Shown piece after piece: positions 9,090-17,675 of a stretch of 64,000 nucleotides of DNA. The notes beneath the pieces were generated by a model. The model did not search any database and was not told the origin of the DNA. It saw only the letters and a program-made list of their open reading frames with translations. Every line of letters starts with the position of its first letter. Position 1 is the first letter of the stretch. The stretch spans positions 31,321 through 95,320 of the forward strand of contig NZ_JANLCJ010000011.1 in assembly GCF_024979295.1 (NCBI RefSeq), in the 5' to 3' direction. The position numbers were made by a program, and so were the translations under genes. Origin of the DNA: Herbiconiux daphne (GTDB taxonomy: Bacteria; Actinomycetota; Actinomycetes; Actinomycetales; Microbacteriaceae).

Positions 9090-10132
9090 GCGGTCAGCTC
9101 CTTCTTCTGCACGGGCTTCACGGTGCGAGACCTGCCTCGCGCGATCTTGCGGGCTGCCGGTGCACGACGAAGGCGGGGATCGATCAGGCCGTAGCTCACG
9201 TCGACGATCATGTTGACCACCACAAAGGTGACCGCGATGAACGCCACCACTCCCTGCACCGTGACGACGTCGCGTTGCAGCACGGCGTTGGCGATCAGCT
9301 GGCCGATGCCCGGGAGCACGAACAGGGTCTCGACGATGATGGTGCCGCCGATCAGTCGGGCGAGACTCAGCGCCGAGATGGTCAGCAGCGAGAACGACGA
9401 CGGCCGGAAGGCATGCCGGAACATGACGTACGAGGGCGACAGGCCCTTGGCTCGGGCGGCAGCCACGAAGTCCTCCCGCAGGGTGCCGATGAGGTCGGCC
9501 CGCAGCACGCGATGGAAAGCCGCGATCTCGACCAGGGCCGCGGCGAGCGCCGGCAGGAACGCGGCGGCGAGGTTCGCGCCGAGCCCGTCTTCGATCGGCA
9601 CCCAGCCGAGGGCCGGGAACACCCTCAGCTGCACCGCGAAGAAGTAGATGAGCACCGGCCCGGCCACGAATGCCGGCACCGAGAGGAACACCGAGGTCGC
9701 GGCGCTGATGCCACGATCGAGCGCGCTGCCGGCGCGGGCCGCGGAGACGATGGCGAGCGGCACGGCGATGACGAGCGACAGCACGAGAGCGAGCACGGCG
9801 AGCTCGAGGGTTACGGGGAGGCGCTGCAGGATGGCCTCGGTCACCGGGAGGTGCGTGATCGGCGAGACACCGAGGTCGCCGCGCACGGCGTGCGACAGCC
9901 AGTCGAGGTACTGCACGATGAAGGGCCGGTCGTAGCCGAGTTCCTTGTTCAACAGCGCCACGTTCTCGGGGGTCGCGTTCTCGCCCAGAATGGTCTCGGC
10001 GACCGACCCGGGAGCCAGGCTCAGCATGAGGCTCACCCCGAAGGTGACGACCAGCACGACGAGCGCGGCGTACCCGATCTTGCGGAGGGCGCTACGCAGC
10101 ACGGCTGCCTGCCCTGTGTTCGACGCGCACAT
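9086..10132 (-). CDS. ABC transporter permease (DppB/OppB-like)
   Basis: A 348-residue permease. The first helix (ALVVLVVTFGVSLMLSL) is followed by a long external loop and PFIVQYLDWLSHAVRGDLGVS, as in DppB. The coupling loop is AARAKGLSPSYVMFRHAFRPS. ATG 10132 is preceded by GAAGGAG 5 bases away, which decides the start against longer readings. It is the first gene of the importer/cyclase transcript. A copy of the island's 17-bp motif lies only 25-41 bases upstream of its start codon, where a bound repressor would block transcription or its first steps. Confidence 0.9.
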   Translation of the reverse strand: MCASNTGQAAVLRSALRKIGYAALVVLVVTFGVSLMLSLAPGSVAETILGENATPENVALLNKELGYDRPFIVQYLDWLSHAVRGDLGVSPITHLPVTEAILQRLPVTLELAVLALVLSLVIAVPLAIVSAARAGSALDRGISAATSVFLSVPAFVAGPVLIYFFAVQLRVFPALGWVPIEDGLGANLAAAFLPALAAALVEIAAFHRVLRADLIGTLREDFVAAARAKGLSPSYVMFRHAFRPSSFSLLTISALSLARLIGGTIIVETLFVLPGIGQLIANAVLQRDVVTVQGVVAFIAVTFVVVNMIVDVSYGLIDPRLRRAPAARKIARGRSRTVKPVQKKELTA

Positions 10133-10156
10133 CGACTCCTTCGTCGCGGTTCTAGC

Positions 10157-10173
10157 GTTCTCTTGAACGGAAC
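10157..10173 (-). promoter_or_regulatory. Putative IclR operator, site A
   Basis: The reverse strand reads GTTCCGTTCAAGAGAAC, an imperfect dyad with GTTC/GAAC outer arms. It is 16/17 identical to site B and 15/17 to site C. It lies 25-41 bases before the start of the first permease gene, in the divergent gap shared with the P450 operon. Binding by the IclR protein is inferred. Confidence 0.6.
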
Positions 10174-10308
10174 AACAGTTCGTGATAACGCTCGTGGTAG
10201 GAGTGTGCAGTACGCGACTCGGTCGTGTCAACACACGATTCGGCAACATTGACAGCGTCGGAAAGCGTGTGCGAAACTCACAGAGGTGTTTCATTGAAGC
10301 GACTCGCT

Positions 10309-10325
10309 GTTCGCTTGAAAGAAAC
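10309..10325 (-). promoter_or_regulatory. Putative IclR operator, site D (degenerate)
   Basis: The reverse strand reads GTTTCTTTCAAGCGAAC, 14/17 identical to site A and keeping the TTTCAAG core and GAAC arm. It lies 77-93 bases before the ATG of the SDR that opens the catabolic operon, so sites A and D each face one side of the divergent transporter/catabolism gap. Confidence 0.45.
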
Positions 10326-10401
10326 AGCAGACACCAGAAACCGGACATCCTCAACGGACATCCACAATCAGACATTCACCTCAAGACAAGGAAGTCTTTT
10401 C

Positions 10402-11283
10402 ATGTCGGACTACCTCGGATACGCAGACAAGGTCTGCGTCGTCACCGGCGCCGCGTCGGGCATGGGCAGGGCCCTCACCGAGATCCTCGTCGATTTCGGT
10501 GCCAAGGTCTACGCGATCGACCGCGTCGAATCGCCCATCCCCGGCGTCACCCGCTCCATCGTGGCGAACCTCGGAGACAAGGACTCGATCGACGAGGTCT
10601 TCGCCGGGCTCCCCGACACCATCGGCGCCTTCTTCGGGGTGGCCGGCGTCGCCGGGGTGCACAACACCTTCCTCGAGACCATGACGGTCAACTACATCGC
10701 CAACAAGTACATCACCGACACCTACCTCGGCGATCGCCTGGCCGAGGGCGGTTCGATCACGTTCGTGACCTCGAACGGGGGGCTGCGCTGGGAGCTGCCC
10801 GGGCTGCGCGAAGAGCTCGTGCCGTTCACCCAGACCGTCGGCTGGGCGGAGCTCGTGGGCGTGACCGAGGACTTCAATGCGGAGTTCGGAGGAGAGCTGC
10901 CGGGCTTCCGCGGCTACATCCTCTCGAAGCGCGCCCTCAACCTGCTGGTGGCGGAGCAGGCCGGGCCGCTCGCCGGCCTGCGCAAGATCCGCATCAACGC
11001 CGTGCTCCCGGCCATGACGGTCTCGGGCATGATCGGCGACTTCGCCGAGATGCGTGGCGGCATGGACAAGCTCGAAGAGTCGAGCATCGGCCCGGCCGGC
11101 CGGCTGGCCGAGGCCGTCGACATGGCGCGCGTGCTCACGTTCCTCGGCAGCGACCTGGCCGGTTACGTGTCGGGAGCCCATCTCTCGGTCGACTTCGGCA
11201 TGAACTCCCTCGAGCTCGCCGGGCTGAAACCCGACCGGTTGCGCTGGACCATGCGCGACGCCCTCTCGGCCCAGCCCGCGTAG
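10402..11283 (+). CDS. Short-chain dehydrogenase, 3-alpha-hydroxysteroid dehydrogenase-like
   Basis: A 293-residue NAD(P)-dependent dehydrogenase, first gene of the catabolic operon. TGAASGMG (15-22) binds the cofactor. Catalytic residues fit S124, Y172 and K176, with about 47 residues between Ser and Tyr where classical SDRs have about 13. The same enlarged loop occurs in bacterial 3-alpha-hydroxysteroid dehydrogenase/carbonyl reductases, which act on bulky alicyclic alcohols. AAGGAAG precedes ATG 10402. It is followed after 60 bp by the ALDH gene. A substrate such as a terpenoid or steroid alcohol is inferred. Confidence 0.88.
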   Translation: MSDYLGYADKVCVVTGAASGMGRALTEILVDFGAKVYAIDRVESPIPGVTRSIVANLGDKDSIDEVFAGLPDTIGAFFGVAGVAGVHNTFLETMTVNYIANKYITDTYLGDRLAEGGSITFVTSNGGLRWELPGLREELVPFTQTVGWAELVGVTEDFNAEFGGELPGFRGYILSKRALNLLVAEQAGPLAGLRKIRINAVLPAMTVSGMIGDFAEMRGGMDKLEESSIGPAGRLAEAVDMARVLTFLGSDLAGYVSGAHLSVDFGMNSLELAGLKPDRLRWTMRDALSAQPA

Positions 11284-11343
11284 CCGCGGCGCGCATCCGC
11301 GGTTCTTCCCGACACCCTCCGACCGACACGAAAGGTCCATCCT

Positions 11344-12858
11344 GTGACTGACGTTCTCACCATCCGCGACACCCCGGTCAAACTCCAGCACGCCGACCGC
11401 CTCTTCATCGGTGGCGACTGGGTGCTGCCGACGAGCGGATCCGGGTTCGACATCATCGACTCCGCGACCGAGCAGCCGTTCTACCGGGTGGCGGAAGCCG
11501 GGCCGGCCGACATGGATGCCGCCATCACGGCCGCACGCTACGCCTTCGACCACACCGACTGGCCGCTTCTCGAGCCGGCCGAGCGAGCCGTCTACCTGCG
11601 CCGCCTCGCCGCCGGGCTGCGCGAGCGGTCGGACGAGGCCGCCACCTACTGGACCCGGCAGGCCGGACCGCTGTTCGCCATGTCGTCGATGTCGATCAGC
11701 CGGGTGCCGGCCGCGTTCGAGGCCTACGCCGATCTGGCCGACACCTACCCCTGGATCGTTCCCGAGCAATCGCAGATGGCCTCGTTCGCGGCCGTCGTGG
11801 CCGAGCCGATCGGTGTCGTGGGCGCGATCGTTCCGTGGAACACGCCGCTCTCGCTGGCCGGGCACAAACTCGGGCCCGCGCTGATCTCCGGATGCACCGT
11901 GGTGCTGAAGCTGCCCCCGGAGGCCCCCGGCGAACTGCTCGTGCTCGCCGAGGTGGCTGCCGAGATCGGCCTGCCGCCGGGCGTGCTCAACGTGGTGACC
12001 GCGGGGCGCGAGGTCTCGGAACAGCTCGTGCGCGATGCCCGTGTCGACAAGATCGCCTTCACGGGGTCGAGTGCCGTCGGCACGCGGATCGCCAGCATCT
12101 GCGGTGAGCGGCTCGCCCGCTACACGCTCGAACTCGGCGGCAAGTCCGCCGCGGTGGTGCTCGACGACTACGACATCGCTGCGGCAGCCGCGGCGATCAC
12201 GGGTCAGGAGATCTCGCTCACCGGTCAGAACTGCTCGTCGCTGACCCGGGTGATCGTGCTGAAGCACCGCCACGACGAGTTCGCCGACGCCCTCGGGTCG
12301 GCCTTCGGTGCAGTGCGCGTGGGCGACCCGTTCGATCCCGACTCGCAGATGGGTCCGCTCGCCATGAGTCGGCAACGCGACCGCGTGCAGGAGTACATCA
12401 AGAAGGGCGTCGCCGACGGCGCGACCCTCGTCTCGGGGGGCGGAGTGCCCGACCATCTCGACCGCGGCTACTACGTCGAGCCCACCGTGTTCGCCAACGT
12501 CGACAACGCCTCGACCATCGCGCAGGAGGAGATCTTCGGCCCGGTGGTGTCGATCATCCCGGCCGATAGCGAGGAGCACGCGATCGAGCTCGCGAACGGC
12601 ACGGTCTTCGGCCTCAATTCCGCCGTCTTCACCAACGACGTCGACCGGGCGTGGCACGTCGCCCGCCGGTTGCGCGCCGGCACCGTCGGACACAACGGCT
12701 TCAAGACCGACAGCCAGGTGGGCTTCGGGGGTGTGAAGCAGTCGGGCTATGGCCGCGAAGGCGGTGCCCGTGGCGTGGGCCCCTACGTCGAGCCGAAGAC
12801 CGTGCTCTTCAACGACACCCCCACCCGCTTCCGCGAGCAGAACGGCGGCGCCCGATGA
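11344..12858 (+). CDS. NAD(P)-dependent aldehyde dehydrogenase
   Basis: A 504-residue ALDH-superfamily enzyme that oxidises an aldehyde to the acid. The active-site Asn is in PWNT (N166), the general base Glu in LELGGKS (E264) and the nucleophile Cys in GQNCSS (C297), so the triad is complete. GTG 11344 is the start, with GAAAGG upstream. The last codon overlaps the P450 start (ATGA 12855-12858). In the operon it would take the aldehyde produced after P450 or dehydrogenase steps on to a carboxylic acid for CoA activation. Confidence 0.93.
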   Translation: MTDVLTIRDTPVKLQHADRLFIGGDWVLPTSGSGFDIIDSATEQPFYRVAEAGPADMDAAITAARYAFDHTDWPLLEPAERAVYLRRLAAGLRERSDEAATYWTRQAGPLFAMSSMSISRVPAAFEAYADLADTYPWIVPEQSQMASFAAVVAEPIGVVGAIVPWNTPLSLAGHKLGPALISGCTVVLKLPPEAPGELLVLAEVAAEIGLPPGVLNVVTAGREVSEQLVRDARVDKIAFTGSSAVGTRIASICGERLARYTLELGGKSAAVVLDDYDIAAAAAAITGQEISLTGQNCSSLTRVIVLKHRHDEFADALGSAFGAVRVGDPFDPDSQMGPLAMSRQRDRVQEYIKKGVADGATLVSGGGVPDHLDRGYYVEPTVFANVDNASTIAQEEIFGPVVSIIPADSEEHAIELANGTVFGLNSAVFTNDVDRAWHVARRLRAGTVGHNGFKTDSQVGFGGVKQSGYGREGGARGVGPYVEPKTVLFNDTPTRFREQNGGAR

Positions 12859-14144
12859 GCACCATCGACATCGACCCGACCACGGTCGACTTCTTCACCG
12901 ATCCGGATGTCGCGGCCGAGGCCGAGCCCTACTTCGACCACCTGCTGGCCACCGCTCCGGTCTTCCGCGAGCCGAAGTACGGGGTCGTCATCATCACCGG
13001 CTACGAGGAGGCGCTGCAGGTCTACCACCAGCCCGAGGTCTACTCCTCGATCAACCGCACCGGTGGCCCGATCATCGACATCCCGGTCGAGCTCGTCGGC
13101 GACGATCTCACCGATATCCTCGAGCAGCACCGCGAGCACTTCGCGTCGAATGATCAGCTGGTCACCTTCGACCCGCCGATGCACACCGACCACCGCTCCA
13201 TCCTGATGGGGCTGATCACGCCGAAGCGGCTGAAAGAGAACGAGCAGTTCCTGAAAGACCTGGCCGACCGCTATCTCGACGAGCTGCTGCCGCTCGCGCA
13301 CTGCGACTTCATCTGGGACTACGCCAAGAAATACACGGTGCTCGCCGTCGCCGACCTGCTGGGTGTGCCGGTGGAGGACCACCCGATGCTGCTCGAGCTG
13401 CTCGCATCGGGCCAGGGCCCGGTGCTCGGCAACCTCGAGCTGCAGAAGGCGCATCACAACGGCCTCGAGCGGCTCTACGACTACTTCGTGGCGAAGATCG
13501 TCGAGCGCCGAGCGAACCCGCAGGACGACATCCTGACCGGCATGGCGCTCGCGACCTTCCCCGACGGCTCGCTGCCCGAGCCGATCGAGGTGGCCCGCAT
13601 CGCCTCGAACCTCTTCGCCGCCGGGCAGGAGACCACGGTGCAACTGCTCGGCATCACGCTGCAGCGCATCGCCGACGACCAGGAGCTGCAGCAGCTGTTG
13701 CGCGAACAGCCGAACCTCATCTCGGCCTTCATCGAGGAGACGCTGCGCATCGAGGCGCCGATCAAGGGCTCGTTCCGGCTGGTGAAGCGGGCGACCGAGC
13801 TCGGCGGGCTGCAGCTCGCCCCCGGAACCAACGTGATGCTGCTGCACGGCGCGGCCGGCCGCGACACCCGGCTCTTCGAGAACCCCGGGGAGTTCGACGT
13901 GAAGCGCGCGAACGCCCGTCAGCACCTCGCCTTCGGCCGCGGCATCCACACCTGCCCCGGTGCACCGCTGGCCCGCGCCGAGGCCGTGTTCTCGATCCGG
14001 CGCATCCTGGAGCGCACCTCGAGCATCACGATCGACGAGGAGCACCATGGCCCGGCCGGGGCGCGCGAGTGGGACCTCATGCGCAGCTACAAGTTCCGCG
14101 GTCACACCCACCTGTACCTGAAGTACACCCCGGCGGAGCCGTGA
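12855..14144 (+). CDS. Cytochrome P450 (class I bacterial)
   Basis: A 429-residue soluble P450. The oxygen-activating I-helix motif is AAGQETT, the K-helix pair is ETLR with a downstream Arg, and the heme loop is FGRGIHTCPG with Cys367 as thiolate ligand. HTDHR near residue 110 matches the conserved C-helix substrate-recognition region. It lacks a membrane anchor and needs a ferredoxin and reductase. The 3Fe-4S ferredoxin gene starts on its last codon, so the pair is made together. Role: stereospecific hydroxylation of the island's substrate. CYP family cannot be assigned by eye. Confidence 0.95.
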   Translation: MSTIDIDPTTVDFFTDPDVAAEAEPYFDHLLATAPVFREPKYGVVIITGYEEALQVYHQPEVYSSINRTGGPIIDIPVELVGDDLTDILEQHREHFASNDQLVTFDPPMHTDHRSILMGLITPKRLKENEQFLKDLADRYLDELLPLAHCDFIWDYAKKYTVLAVADLLGVPVEDHPMLLELLASGQGPVLGNLELQKAHHNGLERLYDYFVAKIVERRANPQDDILTGMALATFPDGSLPEPIEVARIASNLFAAGQETTVQLLGITLQRIADDQELQQLLREQPNLISAFIEETLRIEAPIKGSFRLVKRATELGGLQLAPGTNVMLLHGAAGRDTRLFENPGEFDVKRANARQHLAFGRGIHTCPGAPLARAEAVFSIRRILERTSSITIDEEHHGPAGAREWDLMRSYKFRGHTHLYLKYTPAEP

Positions 14145-14356
14145 TGGCCGAGCACCTCACGGTCGACGGCGACCGCTGCATGGGCTCGGGCCAGTGCACG
14201 TTCTATGCGCCGAACACCTTCGACCTCGACGACCTGAGCATCGCCTACGTCACCGACGAGCACGGCGACCCCGACGACAAAGTGCAGATGGCGATCGACG
14301 TCTGCCCGACCCGCGCGATCGCCCGGGCTGCGGCCGGCCAAGGAGAATCCGCATGA
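14144..14356 (+). CDS. 3Fe-4S ferredoxin, partner of the first P450
   Basis: A 70-residue ferredoxin. CMGSGQC (Cx5C) near the N-terminus and CPTRAI near the C-terminus give three cysteines, the pattern of the small actinobacterial 3Fe-4S ferredoxins that feed P450s. Its ATG overlaps the P450 stop (TGATG). Electrons probably reach it from the FAD reductase at 23813-25045 or the FprA-like reductase at 22127-23455. Confidence 0.93.
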   Translation: MAEHLTVDGDRCMGSGQCTFYAPNTFDLDDLSIAYVTDEHGDPDDKVQMAIDVCPTRAIARAAAGQGESA

Positions 14357-14745
14357 CCACCACGACCGAAGCTCTGGTGTCGGAGCCCGTTCCCGACCTC
14401 GACAGCGACAGCCCGCTCGCCGCGTTCCCCGAGGGGCCCCGCCTGGTCGGCACCCGCTGCGACGTCTGCGGCGTCACCATGATCGGCAGCCGGGTGGTCT
14501 GCAGTTCGTGCGTGAGCCGCGAGGTGTCGGCGCTCGCCCTGCCGACCACCGGCGAGTTGTATTCGTTCACCCGGCTGCACGGCCGCGGCGGCGACATCCG
14601 GCCGCTCGGCTACGTCGACCTCGACGGGGTCGGCGTGCGCACGCTCACCGATCTGCGTGAGACCTCGCCCTTGGTTCCGGGCATGCGGGTCGAACTCGGC
14701 GTCGACGGCGACGACTGGTTTTTCGCGCCGGCATCCGGCGTGTGA
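14353..14745 (+). CDS. DUF35 OB-fold/zinc-ribbon acyl-CoA-binding protein
   Basis: A 130-residue protein with a rubredoxin-like zinc ribbon (C36, C39, C50, C53) followed by an OB-fold, the DUF35 layout. DUF35 proteins are obligate partners of thiolase-like enzymes, for example in the Ltp2-ChsH2 retro-aldolase of steroid side-chain degradation and in HMG-CoA synthase complexes. The thiolase gene follows 14 bases later and AAGGAGA precedes the ATG at 14353, which overlaps the ferredoxin stop. It probably forms a complex with the next gene product. Confidence 0.9.
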   Translation: MTTTTEALVSEPVPDLDSDSPLAAFPEGPRLVGTRCDVCGVTMIGSRVVCSSCVSREVSALALPTTGELYSFTRLHGRGGDIRPLGYVDLDGVGVRTLTDLRETSPLVPGMRVELGVDGDDWFFAPASGV

Positions 14746-14759
14746 CAGAGAGAAGCCCC

Positions 14760-15908
14760 ATGTCCACAGATGTGTTCGTCATCGCAGCCGCGATGATCCC
14801 CTTCGGCAAGCACCGCAGTTCCTCCTATGTGGGGCTCGCCGTTCCGCCCCTGATCGACGCGATGAAGGGCGCCGGCATCGAGAAGAGCGACGTGGATGCG
14901 GTCTACGTGGGCCACTCCTACGGCGGCATGATGACCGGTCAGCGCATCTGCAAGGAGATCGGTCTCGGCACCGTGCCGACCGTGAACGTCGACAACGCGT
15001 GCTCGAGCGGTGCGACCGCCATCCACGAGGCGACGACCGCGATCGCGGAGGGCTTGATCGATGTGGCCGTGGTGATCGGCGTCGAGAAGCTCACCCAGTT
15101 CGGCGGCGGGGCTCTGCCGCTCTCGCCCGAAGACCGTGAGGTGAAGCAGGGCATCATCATGCCGGCGGTTTACGCGATGCGCGCCACCCGCTACCTGCAC
15201 GACTTCGAGGCGACGTCCGAAGACCTCGCCCTGGTGAGCGTCAAAGCGCGGCGCCATGGGGCGCTCAACCCCTTCGCGCAGTTCCGCACGGAAGTCACTC
15301 TCGACGAAGTGCTGAATTCCCGTGCGGTGGCCGACCCGCTCACGCTGCTCATGTGCTGCCCGACCGGCGACGGCGCGGCGGTCGTGATCCTCGTCTCCGA
15401 GCGGGCGCGCCACAAGCTCGGCGCGACGAGCGCCATGCGGGTGGCGGCATCCGTTCTGCACTCGGGGCACGTCGAGGAGGGCTTCCGCGACATGACGAAA
15501 CCCGAGATCACCTACGACTCGGCGCGCGACGCCTACGCGGAGGCCGGCATCGAGCCCAAGGACCTCGACATGATCGAGTGCCACGACGCCTTCTCGATCG
15601 CCGAACTGGTCTACTACGAAGCCCTCGGTCTCGCCGAGCACGGTCACGCCGTCGACCTGCTGCGTGACGGCCGCACCACGTTCGGGGGCGACGTCGTCGT
15701 CAACCCCAGCGGTGGGCTCCTCGCCAAGGGGCATCCGGTGGGAGCGAGCGGGGTGGCCCAGGCGGCCGAGGCGTTCTGGCAGCTCACGGGCGAGGCCGGT
15801 GCGCGCCAGATCGAGAACGCCCGCTGGGCGCTCACCCACGTCACCGGGGGCGGCACCGCCGGCCTCGACCACGGCGCCTGCACCATCCACATCTTCGAGG
15901 CGGCATGA
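14760..15908 (+). CDS. SCP-X/Ltp2-like thiolase
   Basis: A 382-residue thiolase-fold enzyme. The nucleophile-loop Cys is C81 in DNACSSG; HDAFS and GHPVGASG supply the other active-site histidines. The sequence groups with lipid-transfer thiolases, not with acetyl-CoA acetyltransferases, and sits beside a DUF35 partner. It may do thiolysis in beta-oxidation of the opened ring or a retro-aldol cleavage. ATG 14760 is preferred over GTG 14742 because AGAGAG stands 7 bases upstream. It overlaps the CaiB gene by ATGA. Confidence 0.9.
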   Translation: MSTDVFVIAAAMIPFGKHRSSSYVGLAVPPLIDAMKGAGIEKSDVDAVYVGHSYGGMMTGQRICKEIGLGTVPTVNVDNACSSGATAIHEATTAIAEGLIDVAVVIGVEKLTQFGGGALPLSPEDREVKQGIIMPAVYAMRATRYLHDFEATSEDLALVSVKARRHGALNPFAQFRTEVTLDEVLNSRAVADPLTLLMCCPTGDGAAVVILVSERARHKLGATSAMRVAASVLHSGHVEEGFRDMTKPEITYDSARDAYAEAGIEPKDLDMIECHDAFSIAELVYYEALGLAEHGHAVDLLRDGRTTFGGDVVVNPSGGLLAKGHPVGASGVAQAAEAFWQLTGEAGARQIENARWALTHVTGGGTAGLDHGACTIHIFEAA

Positions 15909-17176
15909 CCGGCCCGGAGCGGCCGCCGCTGGAGGGGGTGCGGATCGTCGACCTCACGACGTTCCTCTCGGGCCCGTCGGCCACTCAGCTGCTCGGCGAT
16001 CTCGGCGCCGAGGTCATCAAGGTGGAATCGCTCGACGGCGACTCGAGCCGCGCGATCGCCGGCCCCGAGGTCGCGGGTCAGAGCGCCTACTTCCTGGCGA
16101 ACAACCGCAACAAGCGCAGCATCGCCATCGACCTCAAGTCGGCCCAGGGACTCGACATCATGAAGCGCCTGATCGCCGGCGCCGACGTCGTGATCGAGAA
16201 CTTCCGCCCCGGTGTCTGCGCACGCTTGGGCATCGACCCTGAGGCCGTCACGGCCGAGCATCCGGCCCTAGTCTGGGCCTCGATCAGCGGGTTCGGCCAG
16301 CAGGGGCCGCTTCGGGAGAAGCCGGCCTACGACATGGTGGTGCAAGCGCTGAGCGGTGTGATGAGCCTCACCGGGCATCCGGGTGCGCCGGCAGCGCGAC
16401 TCGGCATCCCGGCCGGCGACGTGGTCGCGGGACTCTACGCCGTGATCGGAGTGGTGTCGGCGCTCAGGGCCCGCTCCGAGACGGGCCGCGGCCGCATCGT
16501 CGACGTCTCGATGCTCGGCGGCCAGCTGGCGATGCTCTCGTATCAGGCGCTCTACACGTTCATCAACCAGGTCGCTCCGGGCCCGCAAGGCGCCGGGCAC
16601 GACTCGATCGCCACCTACCGATCCTTCCAGGGGGCGGACGGGCGCGAATTCGTGGTGACGGCGAACACGCCGCGCATGTGGCAGGCCCTGTGCCGCACGC
16701 TCGGGCTCGATGACCTCATCACCGATGAACGGTTCGTGGATGCCGCGAGCCGCTTGCACAATCGCGAAGCGCTCTGGGAGCTGCTCGAGGGCCGGTTCGC
16801 CGAGTCCAGTGCCGCGGACTGGGTCAGACGTCTCTCGGCCGTCCAGGTGCCGGTGGCCCCGGTGAAAGACGTGCTCGAGGCGCTCACCGATGCCCGCGCC
16901 GCGGACGACGGGTCGATCATCACCGTCGGGAACGGCGGCGCCGGCGGAGCCGAGTTCGAGAACGTGGCGACGCCCATCCGCTTCGTCGCGACCGCGGAGG
17001 TGGAGTCGCACTATCCGCCGCTGCTCGGTGAGCACACCGTCGACATCCTGGTTCACGATCTCGGGCTCAGCCCGAGCGACGTCGACGCGCTGATCGTCGA
17101 TCGCGTGGTCGCGGCGGCCGGAACGTCGACGCCCGCTCGCTCGTCGGCGCCCGCGGGCGTCGGCCAACCGGGATAG
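15905..17176 (+). CDS. CaiB/BaiF-type (class III) CoA transferase
   Basis: A 423-residue formyl-CoA/carnitine-CoA transferase-family enzyme that moves CoA between carboxylic acids without ATP. RIVDLTTFLSGP, LGDLGAEVIKVE and NNRNKRSIAIDLK are family landmarks. The catalytic Asp is expected in PAYDMVVQA, which is present. It probably activates the acid formed by the ALDH or recycles CoA between pathway intermediates. It starts within the thiolase stop and is followed 4 bp later by the HtaA-domain gene. Confidence 0.92.
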   Translation: MTGPERPPLEGVRIVDLTTFLSGPSATQLLGDLGAEVIKVESLDGDSSRAIAGPEVAGQSAYFLANNRNKRSIAIDLKSAQGLDIMKRLIAGADVVIENFRPGVCARLGIDPEAVTAEHPALVWASISGFGQQGPLREKPAYDMVVQALSGVMSLTGHPGAPAARLGIPAGDVVAGLYAVIGVVSALRARSETGRGRIVDVSMLGGQLAMLSYQALYTFINQVAPGPQGAGHDSIATYRSFQGADGREFVVTANTPRMWQALCRTLGLDDLITDERFVDAASRLHNREALWELLEGRFAESSAADWVRRLSAVQVPVAPVKDVLEALTDARAADDGSIITVGNGGAGGAEFENVATPIRFVATAEVESHYPPLLGEHTVDILVHDLGLSPSDVDALIVDRVVAAAGTSTPARSSAPAGVGQPG

Positions 17177-17180
17177 CGCG

Positions 17181-17675
17181 ATGGCGTCGGACGAGACCGG
17201 GGGTTTCCTCCGCTGGGCGGTGCGCGAGTCGCTGCAGCGCTACGTGACCGTGATCTCGCGCGGCACCATCACGGTCGACGGCGGTGCGACCGTCGACGAT
17301 GACGGCGTGTTCGCGTTCCCGGTGCGCGAGGTGGTGCGCGGCGACGGCGAGTGGGCGGTGTCGTGCGGTGGTGCGGTGCGCCTGACGGCGCACAACGGGT
17401 TGCTCGACATCCGCATCGCGGAGCCGGAGTTCGTGCTCGGCGCGGTCGGCGGCATCGTGCTCGCGCGCACCGACGACCACGGCACGATCATCCCCGTTGC
17501 GGCGACCCCGCCTGTCGACGCGGTGCAGACGGCCGAGGGCCTGGCCTGGGCGGGCGTGCCGGCCGAGCTGCTCGAGACGGCGGTGGAGTTGTTCGGTGGC
17601 GTCTACCCCGCCGGCACCGAGCTCGCCCCGCTGACGATCTCGGTGCCCCGCGGGATCTCAGTCCGCCACGAGTGA
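17181..17675 (+). CDS. HtaA-domain protein, single domain and apparently cytoplasmic
   Basis: A 164-residue protein whose first 110 residues match the HtaA domain: LRWAVRESLQRYVTV, ITVDGGAT, and CGGAVRLTAHNGLLDIRI. In corynebacterial HtaA and HtaB this domain binds heme through a conserved Tyr and His; the equivalents here would be Y21 and H71, both present. Known HtaA proteins are secreted or surface-anchored, but this one has no signal peptide and no transmembrane tail. It is the last gene of the P450 operon, so an intracellular heme-handling role for the P450s is possible. The Shine-Dalgarno is weak, so coupling to the CaiB stop 4 bp upstream is likely. Confidence 0.85.
   Translation: MASDETGGFLRWAVRESLQRYVTVISRGTITVDGGATVDDDGVFAFPVREVVRGDGEWAVSCGGAVRLTAHNGLLDIRIAEPEFVLGAVGGIVLARTDDHGTIIPVAATPPVDAVQTAEGLAWAGVPAELLETAVELFGGVYPAGTELAPLTISVPRGISVRHE

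Noticed and set aside
10381..12693. A 770-codon open frame on the reverse strand, and similar long antisense frames at 2413-4554 and 33345-35687
   Set aside because: They lie over well-recognised genes (SDR, ALDH; SDR, cyclase; fused oxygenase), have the Arg/Gly/Asp/Val-rich composition of high-GC shadow frames and show no domain motif.
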